A stretch of DNA of 64,000 nt, taken from NCBI RefSeq assembly GCF_001679005.1, contig NZ_LXTW01000012.1, forward strand, positions 1 through 64,000. The letters are read 5' to 3'. This stretch comes from Moraxella nonliquefaciens (GTDB lineage Bacteria > Pseudomonadota > Gammaproteobacteria > Pseudomonadales > Moraxellaceae). The translations under genes and the position numbers were made by a program. Positions 25,221-35,069 of this stretch are shown one piece after another. The notes under the pieces are model-generated. The model was given only the letters and a program-made list of their open reading frames with translations, had not been told where the DNA came from and ran no database searches. How positions within the stretch are numbered: position 1 is the first letter of the stretch; each line of letters starts with the position of its first letter.

Positions 25221-26395
25221 CTGTCATCCTTGGGTGTATTTGGCATGGCTATTAAGGTCTTTTTGATGCGTCTAAGCAGTAATAGGCTACCGATGGCAAA
25301 AATTAGCACAAATATCAGCAAAGAGTTAAGGTGTGCTAGGGTGATGATAAATGGACTGCCAATCACCCACTGTTCAACTTGTAGACGGGCAAAGGGGGTA
25401 AAGGGGATAATCTGCGACCAAAATTGGGTAAAGCCTGAGGCGTTATTTAGTGGTAGAGTAACCCCTGCAAAACTCATCGATGAACCGCCATAGACCGCCA
25501 AAATGCCATAGCTTTTATTGATGTTTTGAGTTTTAAGCACCACCATCGCCCCAAATAAGGCATAAGCAAGATAAAACAACAGTTGACCGATAATCAGTAC
25601 AAATAACGACCCTGCCACAAACCAGCCACGCACCCCAATAAGCCACGCCTGCCATAGCCCATGCCAAAGGCTGATTATCAGCACATACACGCTTATTTTA
25701 CCAAACAACGCCCCAAAAGGTGAATGATATAACCATTCATATACGCTGTGTTCATGAAATTCTTGTCCAATGGCGTGGGCAACCAAACAGCACAGTAATA
25801 AATGCAACACCGCAGCGACCAAAAACGGCTCTAAAAAGAATTCATAGCTTAAATTGGGGTTAAACAGCACCGATATTTTGACATGAGGCATGTTGCCAGA
25901 CAAATGGGGTAAGACACCAGTTAAATGCTTGGTTTGTATAAATTTGGCAATACCGCCTTTGGTGCTTTTAGATAGGGCAGATGAGATGGCACTGCCAATG
26001 CTAAAAAATGATTGATTGTAGGCAATGTGAATGCCTGTGTTTTCACCACGCACCAAACGATTTTGGGCATCCTTGGGAATGTGTATGTAGCCACCAACAT
26101 CCAAACGATTGATGGCATGATGAGCATCTTGTATATCATCTAAAATTAGGACGGCTTCAACGGTTTCATTATGATGAATGTGCTGATAAATCAAATGGCT
26201 TAATTCACTGTTATCCTCATCAACCAAAGCCACAGGCAGATGATGTGCTTTACCATGATAAAACATGGCTCCAAATAAGACAATGATGACAAGCGGTGCT
26301 ATCATGACCATCGCCAAATCAAATCGGTTACATGATAAGCGGTTAAGCTCACGCAAAAATGCTTGGCAAAAAGCACGAATAAAGCGAACAATCAT
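25217..26395 (-). CDS. ABC-2-type membrane permease (first of a pair)
   Basis: This 392-residue protein has the same plan as the next gene: N-terminal helix (FDLAMVMIAPLVIIVLFGAM), a periplasmic domain starting LPVALVDEDNSELSHLIY, and a C-terminal helical bundle. Paired permeases of this kind form a heterodimeric channel. It begins 27 bases after the HlyD-like gene. Substrate unknown; related operons export drugs, dyes or bile-type compounds. Confidence 0.88.
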   Translation of the reverse strand: MIVRFIRAFCQAFLRELNRLSCNRFDLAMVMIAPLVIIVLFGAMFYHGKAHHLPVALVDEDNSELSHLIYQHIHHNETVEAVLILDDIQDAHHAINRLDVGGYIHIPKDAQNRLVRGENTGIHIAYNQSFFSIGSAISSALSKSTKGGIAKFIQTKHLTGVLPHLSGNMPHVKISVLFNPNLSYEFFLEPFLVAAVLHLLLCCLVAHAIGQEFHEHSVYEWLYHSPFGALFGKISVYVLIISLWHGLWQAWLIGVRGWFVAGSLFVLIIGQLLFYLAYALFGAMVVLKTQNINKSYGILAVYGGSSMSFAGVTLPLNNASGFTQFWSQIIPFTPFARLQVEQWVIGSPFIITLAHLNSLLIFVLIFAIGSLLLLRRIKKTLIAMPNTPKDDS

Positions 26396-26422
26396 GGATA
26401 TCAGGCTTATTTGGATGAAAAT

Positions 26423-27586
26423 TTAGGGCAAAACAGTGATATCAAATATCACACTCATGCCCACTTTTAACCCTTCAATGGGGGTGATGGGTTCAAGTTT
26501 GGTTTTAAAGCTATGAATGTCATAACCGCCTGTCTGTCTGGTATTTTTGATGGTGGCAAACTCTCCCTCATCATCGGTATGCACGATTTTAAAATCGGCG
26601 GTTTTGTTCAGTGCAGGGATGAAACCAGTTAGCTTGGGCAGGGCATGGACATGACTGTATTGATTTTCTTGGACGCTTATGGTAATGGTAGGGTGGTTGT
26701 CAAGCAGGCTCATCACAGGCACCGCTGGCATGACCAGTTCACTGCTTTGGATGTAGATTTTTGAGACCGTGCCATCAATGGGGGCATAGAGCATGGTTTC
26801 GGCATCTAGGGCATCGGCTTCGGCAACCGCCGCACGAGCGATTTGGACTTGGGCGTCGGCGGATGATTTTAATTCATCAGTGCGACCACGCTCGGCTTTT
26901 AGATACTGCTGCTGTGCTGCTTGGGCAATTTGAGCAGAAGACTGCTTCGCTGCCCTCATCTCATCACGGCGTTGGCGGGATATGACACCTTCTTGATACA
27001 AATACTCACCACGGCGATAGCTCTCCTCTGCCAGCGTTGCCTGAGCTTTGGCACTTTGCCAATTGGCGTACAGGGTGTCTACATTTTCTTGTCTTGTGCC
27101 ACGGTCTGTGGATGACTGAAAGGCAAGGGCTGATTGTAACATGGCAGCGGCTTGCTGTTTTTTGGCGTCAATTTCAGGACTGATAAGCTGAACCAAAGGC
27201 TCACCTGCCCTGACAGCTTGACCCTCTTTGACATAAATGGCAGCAACACGACTGGGCAGTTTGGTGCTGATGTTCACCGTTTCACCCTCCACACGCCCTT
27301 GAATGCTAAATGTGGCAGGCCTGGTAATCTTTTGTCTGACATGAGCAATCACCCCCTTTGGCGGCTCATTTGTGCTACCAATGGCGTTAGCTGTTGGCAA
27401 GTTTTGCGGTGTGCCATAGCTTTGTATCAAACCAAAAATAATCACCAAAAGCACACTGCCAATGAGTGCCAATAATAAGAATAACGCCAAAGGTCTGGGC
27501 TTTGATTTGGCTTGTGTGTGGGGTTTTTGTTTTTTTGAATGGTTGCCATCGGTATCTGGCTTAACATCGTCGGTCTTATCAGTCAT
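26423..27586 (-). CDS. HlyD-family periplasmic adaptor (membrane fusion protein)
   Basis: This 387-residue protein has one N-terminal membrane helix (PLALFLLLALIGSVLLVIIFG) behind a basic cytoplasmic head. The lipoyl-like half motif AAIYVKEGQAVRAGEPLVQL, a coiled-coil hairpin (about 150-260, Gln and Ala rich) and the beta-barrel piece MLYAPIDGTVSKIYIQSSEL follow. Such adaptors bridge an inner-membrane pump and a TolC-like duct. It sits between the TolC-like gene and the permease pair on the same strand. Confidence 0.92.
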   Translation of the reverse strand: MTDKTDDVKPDTDGNHSKKQKPHTQAKSKPRPLALFLLLALIGSVLLVIIFGLIQSYGTPQNLPTANAIGSTNEPPKGVIAHVRQKITRPATFSIQGRVEGETVNISTKLPSRVAAIYVKEGQAVRAGEPLVQLISPEIDAKKQQAAAMLQSALAFQSSTDRGTRQENVDTLYANWQSAKAQATLAEESYRRGEYLYQEGVISRQRRDEMRAAKQSSAQIAQAAQQQYLKAERGRTDELKSSADAQVQIARAAVAEADALDAETMLYAPIDGTVSKIYIQSSELVMPAVPVMSLLDNHPTITISVQENQYSHVHALPKLTGFIPALNKTADFKIVHTDDEGEFATIKNTRQTGGYDIHSFKTKLEPITPIEGLKVGMSVIFDITVLP

Positions 27587-27632
27587 GGTTTTGGGCTGTC
27601 AAATGGTTGGGGTTAAGTATGAGCGTTATCAA

Positions 27633-29042
27633 TCACAATTTATGAGCATCATCCAAAGACAAATAATCATCAAAGTCATCAATTGTCCCTGTGTGATGCA
27701 AGAGCGTCGCCAATGCCAAAAGGTAGCGATACGCATTTAGAGCGGTTTCGCTGTCAATCTGTGATAAAGCACTTTGGGCATCAACCACGCCTGATACTGT
27801 TCCGAACCCTTCTTGAAAAGACAGCGTCTGGATACGCAAATTTTCTTTGGCGGCTTGATGATTTTGTTGTAGTAGGGCGTGGGTTTTTTGTGCCAGCACC
27901 ATCTCGCCATAAGCGGTGTGCATGGTGGTTGTGATGTGCTCATTGACTTGTTCATGACCTAATTTGGCTGCTTGTTTTTGTAGGTGTGCTGCCTCAATCT
28001 GCTTATCACGGTCAATGCCCAAGAATAGGTTATACTGAACCGCCACACCTGCAAACCAATCAGGCTTATCATCTAAGGTATAACGAGCCACAGCGGCAAT
28101 TTTTGGTTTTTTGGTGGATTGTCTTAGGGCGATATTTTCATCGGCAAGCAAAATGTCGGTTTTTAGCTTTTGATTTAATGGCGTATTTTGGGAGTCTTTG
28201 AGTAATGCTTGCCAATTGGGGCGATGCTGGGTGTTGATAAACAGCGGTGTGCTTAGCGGTTCAATGTGGGGCAAACCAAGCAAAACGGCAAGCTCATAAA
28301 TGCTGTTTTGGTGCTGATTTTGGGTGCTTTGATACAGTCTTTGTACCTGATTGCGTGCCACTTCAAATTGCATACGCTGTCCACGACTGATAAAACCTTG
28401 CTGTTCTAATTTATAAGCATTATCTACATGTAGCTGCATGGCACTAAGCGTGTTTTGTTGTGTGTCGGTCAGCTGCTTTTGTAATTGCACATTAAAATAA
28501 TGGCGAATTAAATTAAGTTTTGCCAAAGAGATGCGTTCTTGTAATCCAAATTTACCACGCTGTGCTTGTAGATTGGCGATATTTTTGCTGCTGCTGATTA
28601 GGCCACCTGTATAGATGGGCATCGTGGCGGTAATGTTTGGGGTAATGCCATCATGGCGTAGCTTGACATCTTGATGGTCAGGCAGGCGGTCAAGGGCGGT
28701 TTGGGTGCTGTCATGCAAAGCATCTAACAGACCATCGGGTGCATTGCCAAAGCGATGGTCAAAATGGGTGTTAATGTGCTGGGCGGTCTGCTCTTTGATA
28801 TTATCTAGGGGTATACTGCTGTTTTGTTGTAGTGCAAAGGCGTGTGCATTGAGCGATATCCTAGGATAGTGTAATTTTTGTAACGATTCTGCTTGTAAGA
28901 CATCAGCTTGATACAAGGCATGACTTGCTTGGATGGCAGGGCTGCTGCTCATGAGCTGTTTTTGGGCATCAAGCAAGCTATAATCAGCATCGGCCTGCTG
29001 TACTAACAATAATCCCAAAAGCAAAAAATAGGGCATTTTCAT
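27633..29042 (-). CDS. TolC-family outer-membrane efflux protein
   Basis: This 469-residue protein starts with a signal peptide (MKMPYFLLLGLLLVQQADA). Two TolC-type halves are visible as long helices: SLLDAQKQLMSSSPAIQASH and YKLEQQGFISRGQRMQFEVA in the first, LSFQEGFGTVSGVVDAQSAL in the second. It is the outer-membrane duct of the tripartite exporter encoded by this four-gene operon, being first in transcription order and followed by the adaptor after 46 bases. Confidence 0.9.
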   Translation of the reverse strand: MKMPYFLLLGLLLVQQADADYSLLDAQKQLMSSSPAIQASHALYQADVLQAESLQKLHYPRISLNAHAFALQQNSSIPLDNIKEQTAQHINTHFDHRFGNAPDGLLDALHDSTQTALDRLPDHQDVKLRHDGITPNITATMPIYTGGLISSSKNIANLQAQRGKFGLQERISLAKLNLIRHYFNVQLQKQLTDTQQNTLSAMQLHVDNAYKLEQQGFISRGQRMQFEVARNQVQRLYQSTQNQHQNSIYELAVLLGLPHIEPLSTPLFINTQHRPNWQALLKDSQNTPLNQKLKTDILLADENIALRQSTKKPKIAAVARYTLDDKPDWFAGVAVQYNLFLGIDRDKQIEAAHLQKQAAKLGHEQVNEHITTTMHTAYGEMVLAQKTHALLQQNHQAAKENLRIQTLSFQEGFGTVSGVVDAQSALSQIDSETALNAYRYLLALATLLHHTGTIDDFDDYLSLDDAHKL

Positions 29043-29239
29043 GGTTGAAAAATAAACAAAACTTTAAAATCCTATCATAACAAGGCTGATTGTAATTGGC
29101 AATACCAAAAATCCATCATTTAATAACCATCAGGTATTTATTTTAAGTTGATTTTTGTTGTTAGTTATGCTTTATGTTGATTGATGAGTGGGATATATTT
29201 AAGTAATGGATGGCGGGTAAATTGGTGGGTAAATAACGC

Positions 29240-30022
29240 CTAAATCTGCTCATCTCTTTTAAATATCCATTCATCATGACCACTGGCTTTTTCATCAAAA
29301 TAATAACCGTCCATATCAAAGTATTTTAAGTCATTGGGGTCTGTAATGCGATTTTTTGCACAAAAATTCATCATCATGCCACGAGCTTTTTTGGCGTAGA
29401 AACTTATAATTTTATACTGTCCGTTTTTTTGGTCTAAGAATTTAGGTGTGATAATATCCGCCTTGATTTTTGAGGTATTGACTGCTTTAAAATATTCACC
29501 CGATGCAAGATTTATCAGCACATCAGAACCGCTATTTTCGATATTATCATTTATCACATCGGTAATCTCATCACCCCAATAGCTGTATAAATCATCGGCA
29601 TGGGCTGTTTTTAATTTCACGCCCATTTCTAGGCGATAAGGTAGCATATTATCCAATGGCTTTAAAATGCCATATAACCCTGATAAAATCCCCAAATGTT
29701 GATTTAGATATAAAATCTCGTCGGTATTTAATGAATAAGCATCAAGCCCTGTATAAGCATCGCCATCAAACAGATAAATGGCAGGCTTTTTATTGTCATC
29801 AAAAGGATAAGTCCAGTTTTGGTTACGCACGACATTTAATTCAGCGATTTTTGCAGATACACCCATGAGTTCTTGTAGGTCTATCACGTCTTTATTTTTT
29901 AGGGTTTTCATTAATTCTATAACGTGATTGATAAGTACAGGTTCGCTTAAATGGTTATCTACATTAAAGGGAATGGCGGTTTTTTCATCCAGTTTTTTGG
30001 CAGGGGATATTAAACAATACAT
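29240..30022 (-). CDS. yaaA: Peroxide stress protein YaaA (UPF0246)
   Basis: A single-domain protein of 260 residues matching the YaaA family: N-terminal MYCLISPAKKLDEKT, then AIYLFDGDAYTGLDAYSLNT, LSGLYGILKPLDNMLPYRLE and YSYWGDEITDVI, ending KARGMMMNFCAKNRI. In Escherichia coli YaaA lowers free iron and protects against hydrogen peroxide; biochemistry is still thin. The gene stands alone between the export operon and a divergent HIBCH-like gene. Confidence 0.95.
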   Translation of the reverse strand: MYCLISPAKKLDEKTAIPFNVDNHLSEPVLINHVIELMKTLKNKDVIDLQELMGVSAKIAELNVVRNQNWTYPFDDNKKPAIYLFDGDAYTGLDAYSLNTDEILYLNQHLGILSGLYGILKPLDNMLPYRLEMGVKLKTAHADDLYSYWGDEITDVINDNIENSGSDVLINLASGEYFKAVNTSKIKADIITPKFLDQKNGQYKIISFYAKKARGMMMNFCAKNRITDPNDLKYFDMDGYYFDEKASGHDEWIFKRDEQI

Positions 30023-30189
30023 GATGCTTTATAAATATCTAAGTGAATGGTTAGTAAAAATATTATAATATAACTCAAATGATTTTTCAATTTAAAATAT
30101 TGATTTGATGGTTCAAATTTGTTATATTAAAATCAATCACTTTAAAAACCCTTAATTGTCTATCTTAATCACACTAAAAGGAATTTATC

Positions 30190-31251
30190 ATGACTGACAC
30201 GATTTTGACACGCCTAGCCCCAACCACCAATGCTAGGCGTATTGGTATCATCACACTAAACAACCCCAAAGCCCTAAATGCCCAAGACCTAGGCATGGTC
30301 AAAACCATACGCACGTACCTAGATACATGGATGAACGATGACAGTGTGGCGGTTGTAGTGCTACATGGTGCAGGCGATAAAGGATTGTGTGCAGGTGGTG
30401 ACATCAAGGCACTCTATGGCAAGACGAACAAGACAACTGCTCACGACTTTTTTACGCACGAATATGGACTCATGCATGCCATGCACACCTATCCTAAGCC
30501 CATCATGGTATGGGGGCATGGGATTGTCATGGGGGGTGGTATGGGGCTTTTTATGGCATCAAGTCATAAAGTTGTTACGCCCACCACACGCATGGCAATG
30601 CCTGAGGTCTCTATTGGGTTGTTTGCTGATGCTGGGGCGTCCTACTTTTTAAATCATCTGCTGGGCAAGATTGGGCTATTTTTGGCACTGACAGGGGCAA
30701 GATTTACAGGGGCGGATGCTTGGGCATTTGGTTTGGCAGACTTTGCCATCGGTCATGACAGATTTGATGAGCTCATCGGTCTTATTTGCCAAATTGACTT
30801 TAAAGATGATAGAAGCAACCACCATTTATTATCCGCCTGTTTAAATGACTCTCATGATACATCCATATTGGGTGAGAGTGAATTGTCAAAGGCATTTGAT
30901 GAGATTAATCATCTGATGAATGTAGGTGATTTGATGGATATTGATAAAGCCCTAATGGCTTATGATGGCGATAATGACTTTATCAAATCCGCCATAGACA
31001 TTTATAGACATGGTTCAGATACCACAAAAGCGATTACCTTTAAAATCTATCATGATTTAAAAACAACCAAAAAAGATTTTTCTTTAAAACAAATATTTGA
31101 TTTGGAAACGGTCGTGGCGACACATTGTGTCAATCACGGCGATTTTCAAGAAGGGGTGCGGGCATTACTTATTGATAAAGACAAAAGCCCCAAATGGCGA
31201 CATACGCTTGCCGATATGCCTGTGGGATATATTGATGAGTTTTTTGGCTAA
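30190..31251 (+). CDS. Enoyl-CoA hydratase/isomerase-family protein, 3-hydroxyisobutyryl-CoA hydrolase-like
   Basis: This 353-residue crotonase-fold protein has the length and C-terminal extension of the 3-hydroxyisobutyryl-CoA hydrolase branch. The oxyanion-hole loop DKGLCAGGDIKALYG, GIVMGGGMGLFMASSHKV, and the active-site MPEVSIGLFADAGASYFLNH (with the Glu and Asp used by this branch) are present, and EGVRALLIDKDKSPKW ends the domain. It may act in valine breakdown, but no other valine genes are adjacent. The start has AAAGGAAT upstream. Confidence 0.85.
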   Translation: MTDTILTRLAPTTNARRIGIITLNNPKALNAQDLGMVKTIRTYLDTWMNDDSVAVVVLHGAGDKGLCAGGDIKALYGKTNKTTAHDFFTHEYGLMHAMHTYPKPIMVWGHGIVMGGGMGLFMASSHKVVTPTTRMAMPEVSIGLFADAGASYFLNHLLGKIGLFLALTGARFTGADAWAFGLADFAIGHDRFDELIGLICQIDFKDDRSNHHLLSACLNDSHDTSILGESELSKAFDEINHLMNVGDLMDIDKALMAYDGDNDFIKSAIDIYRHGSDTTKAITFKIYHDLKTTKKDFSLKQIFDLETVVATHCVNHGDFQEGVRALLIDKDKSPKWRHTLADMPVGYIDEFFG

Positions 31252-31537
31252 TCAATTTAGGCAATAAAAGCTGTTCTAATGTCATGCACCAATGACGTTG
31301 GTTTTGGTTTTGTTTTTTGGATATGAATTGATTAAACGACAAAATAAATTTAAACGACAAAATAAATCAACCAAACCAACATCTCATCTGTGTGTTTTGC
31401 ATATTTTTGCTTGATTGTTCGCCAAATATCATCAAGAACCATTTCCAAATCTACCAAAATTTGTTAAAATGTCTTAATTTGTTTTTATTTTGCCACGGCA
31501 TAAGCACGCATCACAAGCATGCACCCAAGGAAAACCT

Positions 31538-32557
31538 ATGACCGCCACCACCGCCCGCCTAAATCAAACCCTTGTCCGTCCACAGCTTATCCCCAATGAT
31601 GATACTGGCATCCGCCATTTTATCGGTGTGGAGGGGTTAAATAAAAGCCAGCTTGAAAGTATCATTGATAAGGCGATGGGCTATTTTGATGAAGATGGCA
31701 GGCTCATTAACACCGATGAGCTGTCAGGCAAGACGGTGATGAATTTGTTTTTTGAAAATTCCACACGCACACGCACCACCTTTGAGGCTGCCCAAAAACG
31801 GTTGGGTGCTAATGTGCTAAACCTTGACATCGCCCGTTCAAGCACCAACAAAGGCGAGACTTTGCGTGATACCCTTTGGAATTTGGAGGCGATGAGTGCT
31901 GATATGTTTGTGGTGCGTCATTCTGCCAGTGGGGCGGCCCATTATATGGCGACCGAGGTTACGCCCAATGTTGCCATCATCAACGCAGGCGACGGCTGGC
32001 ACGCCCACCCCACGCAAGCGATGCTTGACATGCTCACCATTTACCGTGAAGCAGATAAGCCCTTTGATGAACTTTCTGTGGCGATTGTTGGCGACATCAA
32101 GCACAGCCGTGTGGCTCGTTCGGACATTTCGGCTTTGACGACTTTGGGGGTGCGTGATATTCGTGTCATCGCCCCCAAGACTTTGTTACCAAAAGGCATA
32201 GAACGCTATGGCGTCTTAGTATTTGATGACATTGATAAAGGCGTGGCGGATGCTGATGTCATCATCGGTCTGCGTATCCAAAATGAACGCATCGGCTCAC
32301 CACTTTTGCCATCAACTTCTGAATATTTTAAAATGTATGGCATCACCGAGGCTCGTGTAGCCCTTGCCAAGCCCAATGCATTGGTCATGCACCCAGGGCC
32401 TATGAACCGTGGTGTGGAGATTGCATCAAGCGTGGCAGACGGCAGTCAGTCGGTGATTTTAAAACAAGTCAATAACGGCATTGCGGTGCGTATGGCGGTA
32501 TTGGCATTGGCGATGGCAGGACAACGACAAGCAGGTGATTTTAAAGCTTACAACTAA
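31538..32557 (+). CDS. pyrB: Aspartate carbamoyltransferase catalytic chain
   Basis: This enzyme joins carbamoyl phosphate and aspartate in pyrimidine synthesis. The ATG at 31538 follows AAGGAAAACC and gives 339 residues; the frame is open to 31490. The carbamoyl-phosphate loop FFENSTRTRTTFE, DIARSSTNKGETLRDTLWNL, FVVRHSASGAAH and MHPGPMNRGVEI are intact. The length, above 310, fits the Pseudomonas-type enzyme that assembles with an inactive dihydroorotase. That partner (pyrC') lies downstream but a sel1 gene intervenes. Confidence 0.96.
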   Translation: MTATTARLNQTLVRPQLIPNDDTGIRHFIGVEGLNKSQLESIIDKAMGYFDEDGRLINTDELSGKTVMNLFFENSTRTRTTFEAAQKRLGANVLNLDIARSSTNKGETLRDTLWNLEAMSADMFVVRHSASGAAHYMATEVTPNVAIINAGDGWHAHPTQAMLDMLTIYREADKPFDELSVAIVGDIKHSRVARSDISALTTLGVRDIRVIAPKTLLPKGIERYGVLVFDDIDKGVADADVIIGLRIQNERIGSPLLPSTSEYFKMYGITEARVALAKPNALVMHPGPMNRGVEIASSVADGSQSVILKQVNNGIAVRMAVLALAMAGQRQAGDFKAYN

Positions 32558-32601
32558 GATGGATTTTTATTTTTTATTTTATTTTTTATAAGGATAAAGT
32601 C

Positions 32602-33723
32602 ATGTTAACAAAATTCACAGCGTTAGCCATGGGTGTGTTGTTGTCGGTATCGGTGTCGGCGGATATGGCGACGGCGGATATGGCAACTTTGACACGCCAA
32701 GCCCAAAATGGTGATACAGAGGCTCAGGTTGATTTGGCTTATGAGTATTATGAGCAAGGTAACCATGCCAAAGCATTTGAATGGTACACCAAAGCTGCCC
32801 ATCAAGGTGATGCAGATGCTCAATTTAATATGGGCGTGATGTATGAATTCGGTAAAGGCGTACACCAAGATGATCAAAAGGCGGTGGAATGGTACACCAA
32901 AGCCGCCCAGCAAGGGTATGCAGTTGCTCAATTTAATCTGGGCGTGATGTATGACAATGGTTATGGCGTCCGCCAAGATTATCAAAAGGCGATTGAATGG
33001 ATCACCAAAGCCGCAGGTCAAGGGTATGCAGCAGCCCAATATAATCTGGGGCTGATGTATTACAGCGGTGAAGGCGAACGCCAAGATTATCACAAAGCGG
33101 TGGAATGGTTCACCAAAGCTGCCAATCAAGGGTATGCAGATGCTCAAAATAATCTGGGGTGGATATATGAGAATGGCCATGGCGTGAGCCAAGATTATCA
33201 TAAAGCGATTGAATGGTACACCAAAGCCGCAGGTCAAGGCAATGCAAAAGCCCAATCTAATCTGGGTGTGATGTATGACAAAGGTCAAGGCGTACGCCAA
33301 GATTATCAAAAGGCACATGAATGGTACACCAAAGCTGCCCATCAAGGTGATGCAGCAGCCCAATATAATCTGGGCTTGATGTATTACAATGGTCAAGGAG
33401 TGCGCCAAGATTATCAAAGGGCAGTGGAATGGTACACCAACGCCGCCCATCAAGGGTTTGCACAGGCTCAAAATGATCTGGGGTGGATGTATGAAAAAGG
33501 CCTGGGCGTACGCCAAGATTATCAAAGGGCAGTGGAATGGTACACCAACGCCGCCCATCAAGGGTTTGCAGAGGCTCAATCTAATCTGGGCGCGATGTAT
33601 TACAATGGTCAAGGTGTGAGCCAAAATAAAAGCACCGCCAAACGCTACTTTGGTCAAGCCTGTGATAATGGATATCAGTCAGGCTGTGATCACTACCGAA
33701 TACTAAACGAACAAGGCTATTAG
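32602..33723 (+). CDS. Sel1-repeat protein, secreted
   Basis: This 373-residue protein has a signal-like N-terminus (MLTKFTALAMGVLLSVSVSA) and about nine 36-residue Sel1 units of the form A-x-Y-N-L-G-x-M-Y-x-x-G-x-G-V-R-Q-D-Y-x-K-A-x-E-W-Y. The repeats are also very similar at DNA level in 108-base steps, so unit gain or loss by recombination is likely. Sel1 proteins often serve as periplasmic scaffolds. It starts 44 bases after pyrB and ends 48 before pyrC', inside what is normally a tight pair. Confidence 0.9.
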   Translation: MLTKFTALAMGVLLSVSVSADMATADMATLTRQAQNGDTEAQVDLAYEYYEQGNHAKAFEWYTKAAHQGDADAQFNMGVMYEFGKGVHQDDQKAVEWYTKAAQQGYAVAQFNLGVMYDNGYGVRQDYQKAIEWITKAAGQGYAAAQYNLGLMYYSGEGERQDYHKAVEWFTKAANQGYADAQNNLGWIYENGHGVSQDYHKAIEWYTKAAGQGNAKAQSNLGVMYDKGQGVRQDYQKAHEWYTKAAHQGDAAAQYNLGLMYYNGQGVRQDYQRAVEWYTNAAHQGFAQAQNDLGWMYEKGLGVRQDYQRAVEWYTNAAHQGFAEAQSNLGAMYYNGQGVSQNKSTAKRYFGQACDNGYQSGCDHYRILNEQGY

Positions 33724-33771
33724 ATACTGATGATGCCCCATATCCCAAATCAAGCAAATCAAGAGAATGCG

Positions 33772-34947
33772 ATGAAAAACCTACTTCCCCCCAACTGGCA
33801 ATTTGACACCGCCCAACTCAAAGGCATAAGCACAGATGGCAAATGGCTATTACCGCCCCTTGTTGATCTGTGTGCCAGATTGCGAGAACCGGGGCATCAG
33901 TCGCACGGCACACTGGCAAGCGAGGGGCGAGCGGCACGCCAAAATGGCTTTTTGCATGTGGTGATGCCACCTGATACCAACCCTGTGCTAGAAAACGGCT
34001 CTTTGTTAAAGGGTCTCAAACAAAAAGCATGGACAGACGGTGGCATTTACTTGCATGTTTTGGGGGCATTGAGTGCAGGCTTGGAGGGCAAACAACCTGC
34101 CAATTTGGCAGGACTAAAACAAGGCGGTGCTATCGGTGTGAGCAATACAGCGGCAGGTTTTGAGAGTGATTTGGTATTGTTACGCTGTTTAGAATATGCA
34201 GCGACCTTTGACATCAAAGTCTTCTTCTACCCTGATGAACCCAGTTTATCGGCAGGGGGTGTGGCTCACGATGGCTACATTGCTTCTTTTCATGGATTGC
34301 AAGGCATTCCGTGGTTGGCTGAGACCATCGCATTATCCAAGCAAATTTTGATGACCGAAGAGACAGGCATTCATGCACATTTTAGCCAAATCACTTGTCG
34401 CACCTCGGTAGAGCTAATCCGTCATGCCAAACAAAAGGGTCTGCCCATTACCTGTGATGTTGCCATGCACCAGTTGCACCTGACCGATGATGACATTGAG
34501 GGTTATAACGCCCATGCTTATGTGTTGCCCCCTTTGCGTAGTAACACCGACCAAAAAGCTCTTATCAAGGGTCTTCAAGACGGTACGATTGACGCCATCT
34601 GTTCTCATCATGAACCACTGTCAAGCAGTGCCAAACAAGCTCCCTTTGCCCAATGCCAAGCAGGGATTAGTAACTTTGATACTTTTGTGTCATTGGGGGT
34701 GAAACTGGTGGCAGATGGCGTGTTAAGTACTGAGCAGTTGGTAGAAAAAATATGCCTAAATCCTGCCAAAATCGCAGGCATTACAGATTATGAGCACATT
34801 GGCGGGGCGGTACTCATTGACCCAAATCAAGCATGGACGGTAACCAAAGACACCATGCTCTCAGCAGGCAAGAACACGCCATTTTTGGGGCAGACGTTGA
34901 TGGGGAAAGTTGTTCAGACATTTTTTGACGACTGTATGAATGGTTGA
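33772..34947 (+). CDS. pyrC': Dihydroorotase-like non-catalytic subunit PyrC'
   Basis: A start at the ATG 33772 (MKNLLPPNWQFD) gives 391 residues; the frame is open to 33730. Overall it follows the dihydroorotase family, but the metal site is lost: the usual H-x-H after the first strand is replaced in LVDLCARLREPGHQ, and the late catalytic Asp is missing in ICSHHEP. This matches the inactive PyrC' of Pseudomonas, which is structural for the PyrB complex. An active dihydroorotase must be encoded elsewhere. Confidence 0.85.
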   Translation: MKNLLPPNWQFDTAQLKGISTDGKWLLPPLVDLCARLREPGHQSHGTLASEGRAARQNGFLHVVMPPDTNPVLENGSLLKGLKQKAWTDGGIYLHVLGALSAGLEGKQPANLAGLKQGGAIGVSNTAAGFESDLVLLRCLEYAATFDIKVFFYPDEPSLSAGGVAHDGYIASFHGLQGIPWLAETIALSKQILMTEETGIHAHFSQITCRTSVELIRHAKQKGLPITCDVAMHQLHLTDDDIEGYNAHAYVLPPLRSNTDQKALIKGLQDGTIDAICSHHEPLSSSAKQAPFAQCQAGISNFDTFVSLGVKLVADGVLSTEQLVEKICLNPAKIAGITDYEHIGGAVLIDPNQAWTVTKDTMLSAGKNTPFLGQTLMGKVVQTFFDDCMNG

Positions 34948-35069
34948 TGATAAGATGCCAACATCAGACAAGCATTCTCCAATCAATCCATAAGGCTTGC
35001 AAGATGCGAGCTTTTCTATTTGTCATCATGTCTTAAAAAAGTCCTGTTATTAAATAATATTAATTATAC

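Noticed and set aside
32750..33600. Regularly spaced repeats suggesting a CRISPR-like array
   Set aside because: The 108-base period is coding Sel1 repeat structure in one open frame, with no spacers.
32623..33657. 344-codon minus-strand frame opposite the Sel1 gene
   Set aside because: It is the antisense shadow of a strongly periodic coding repeat; its composition mirrors the Sel1 units and it has no independent start signal.
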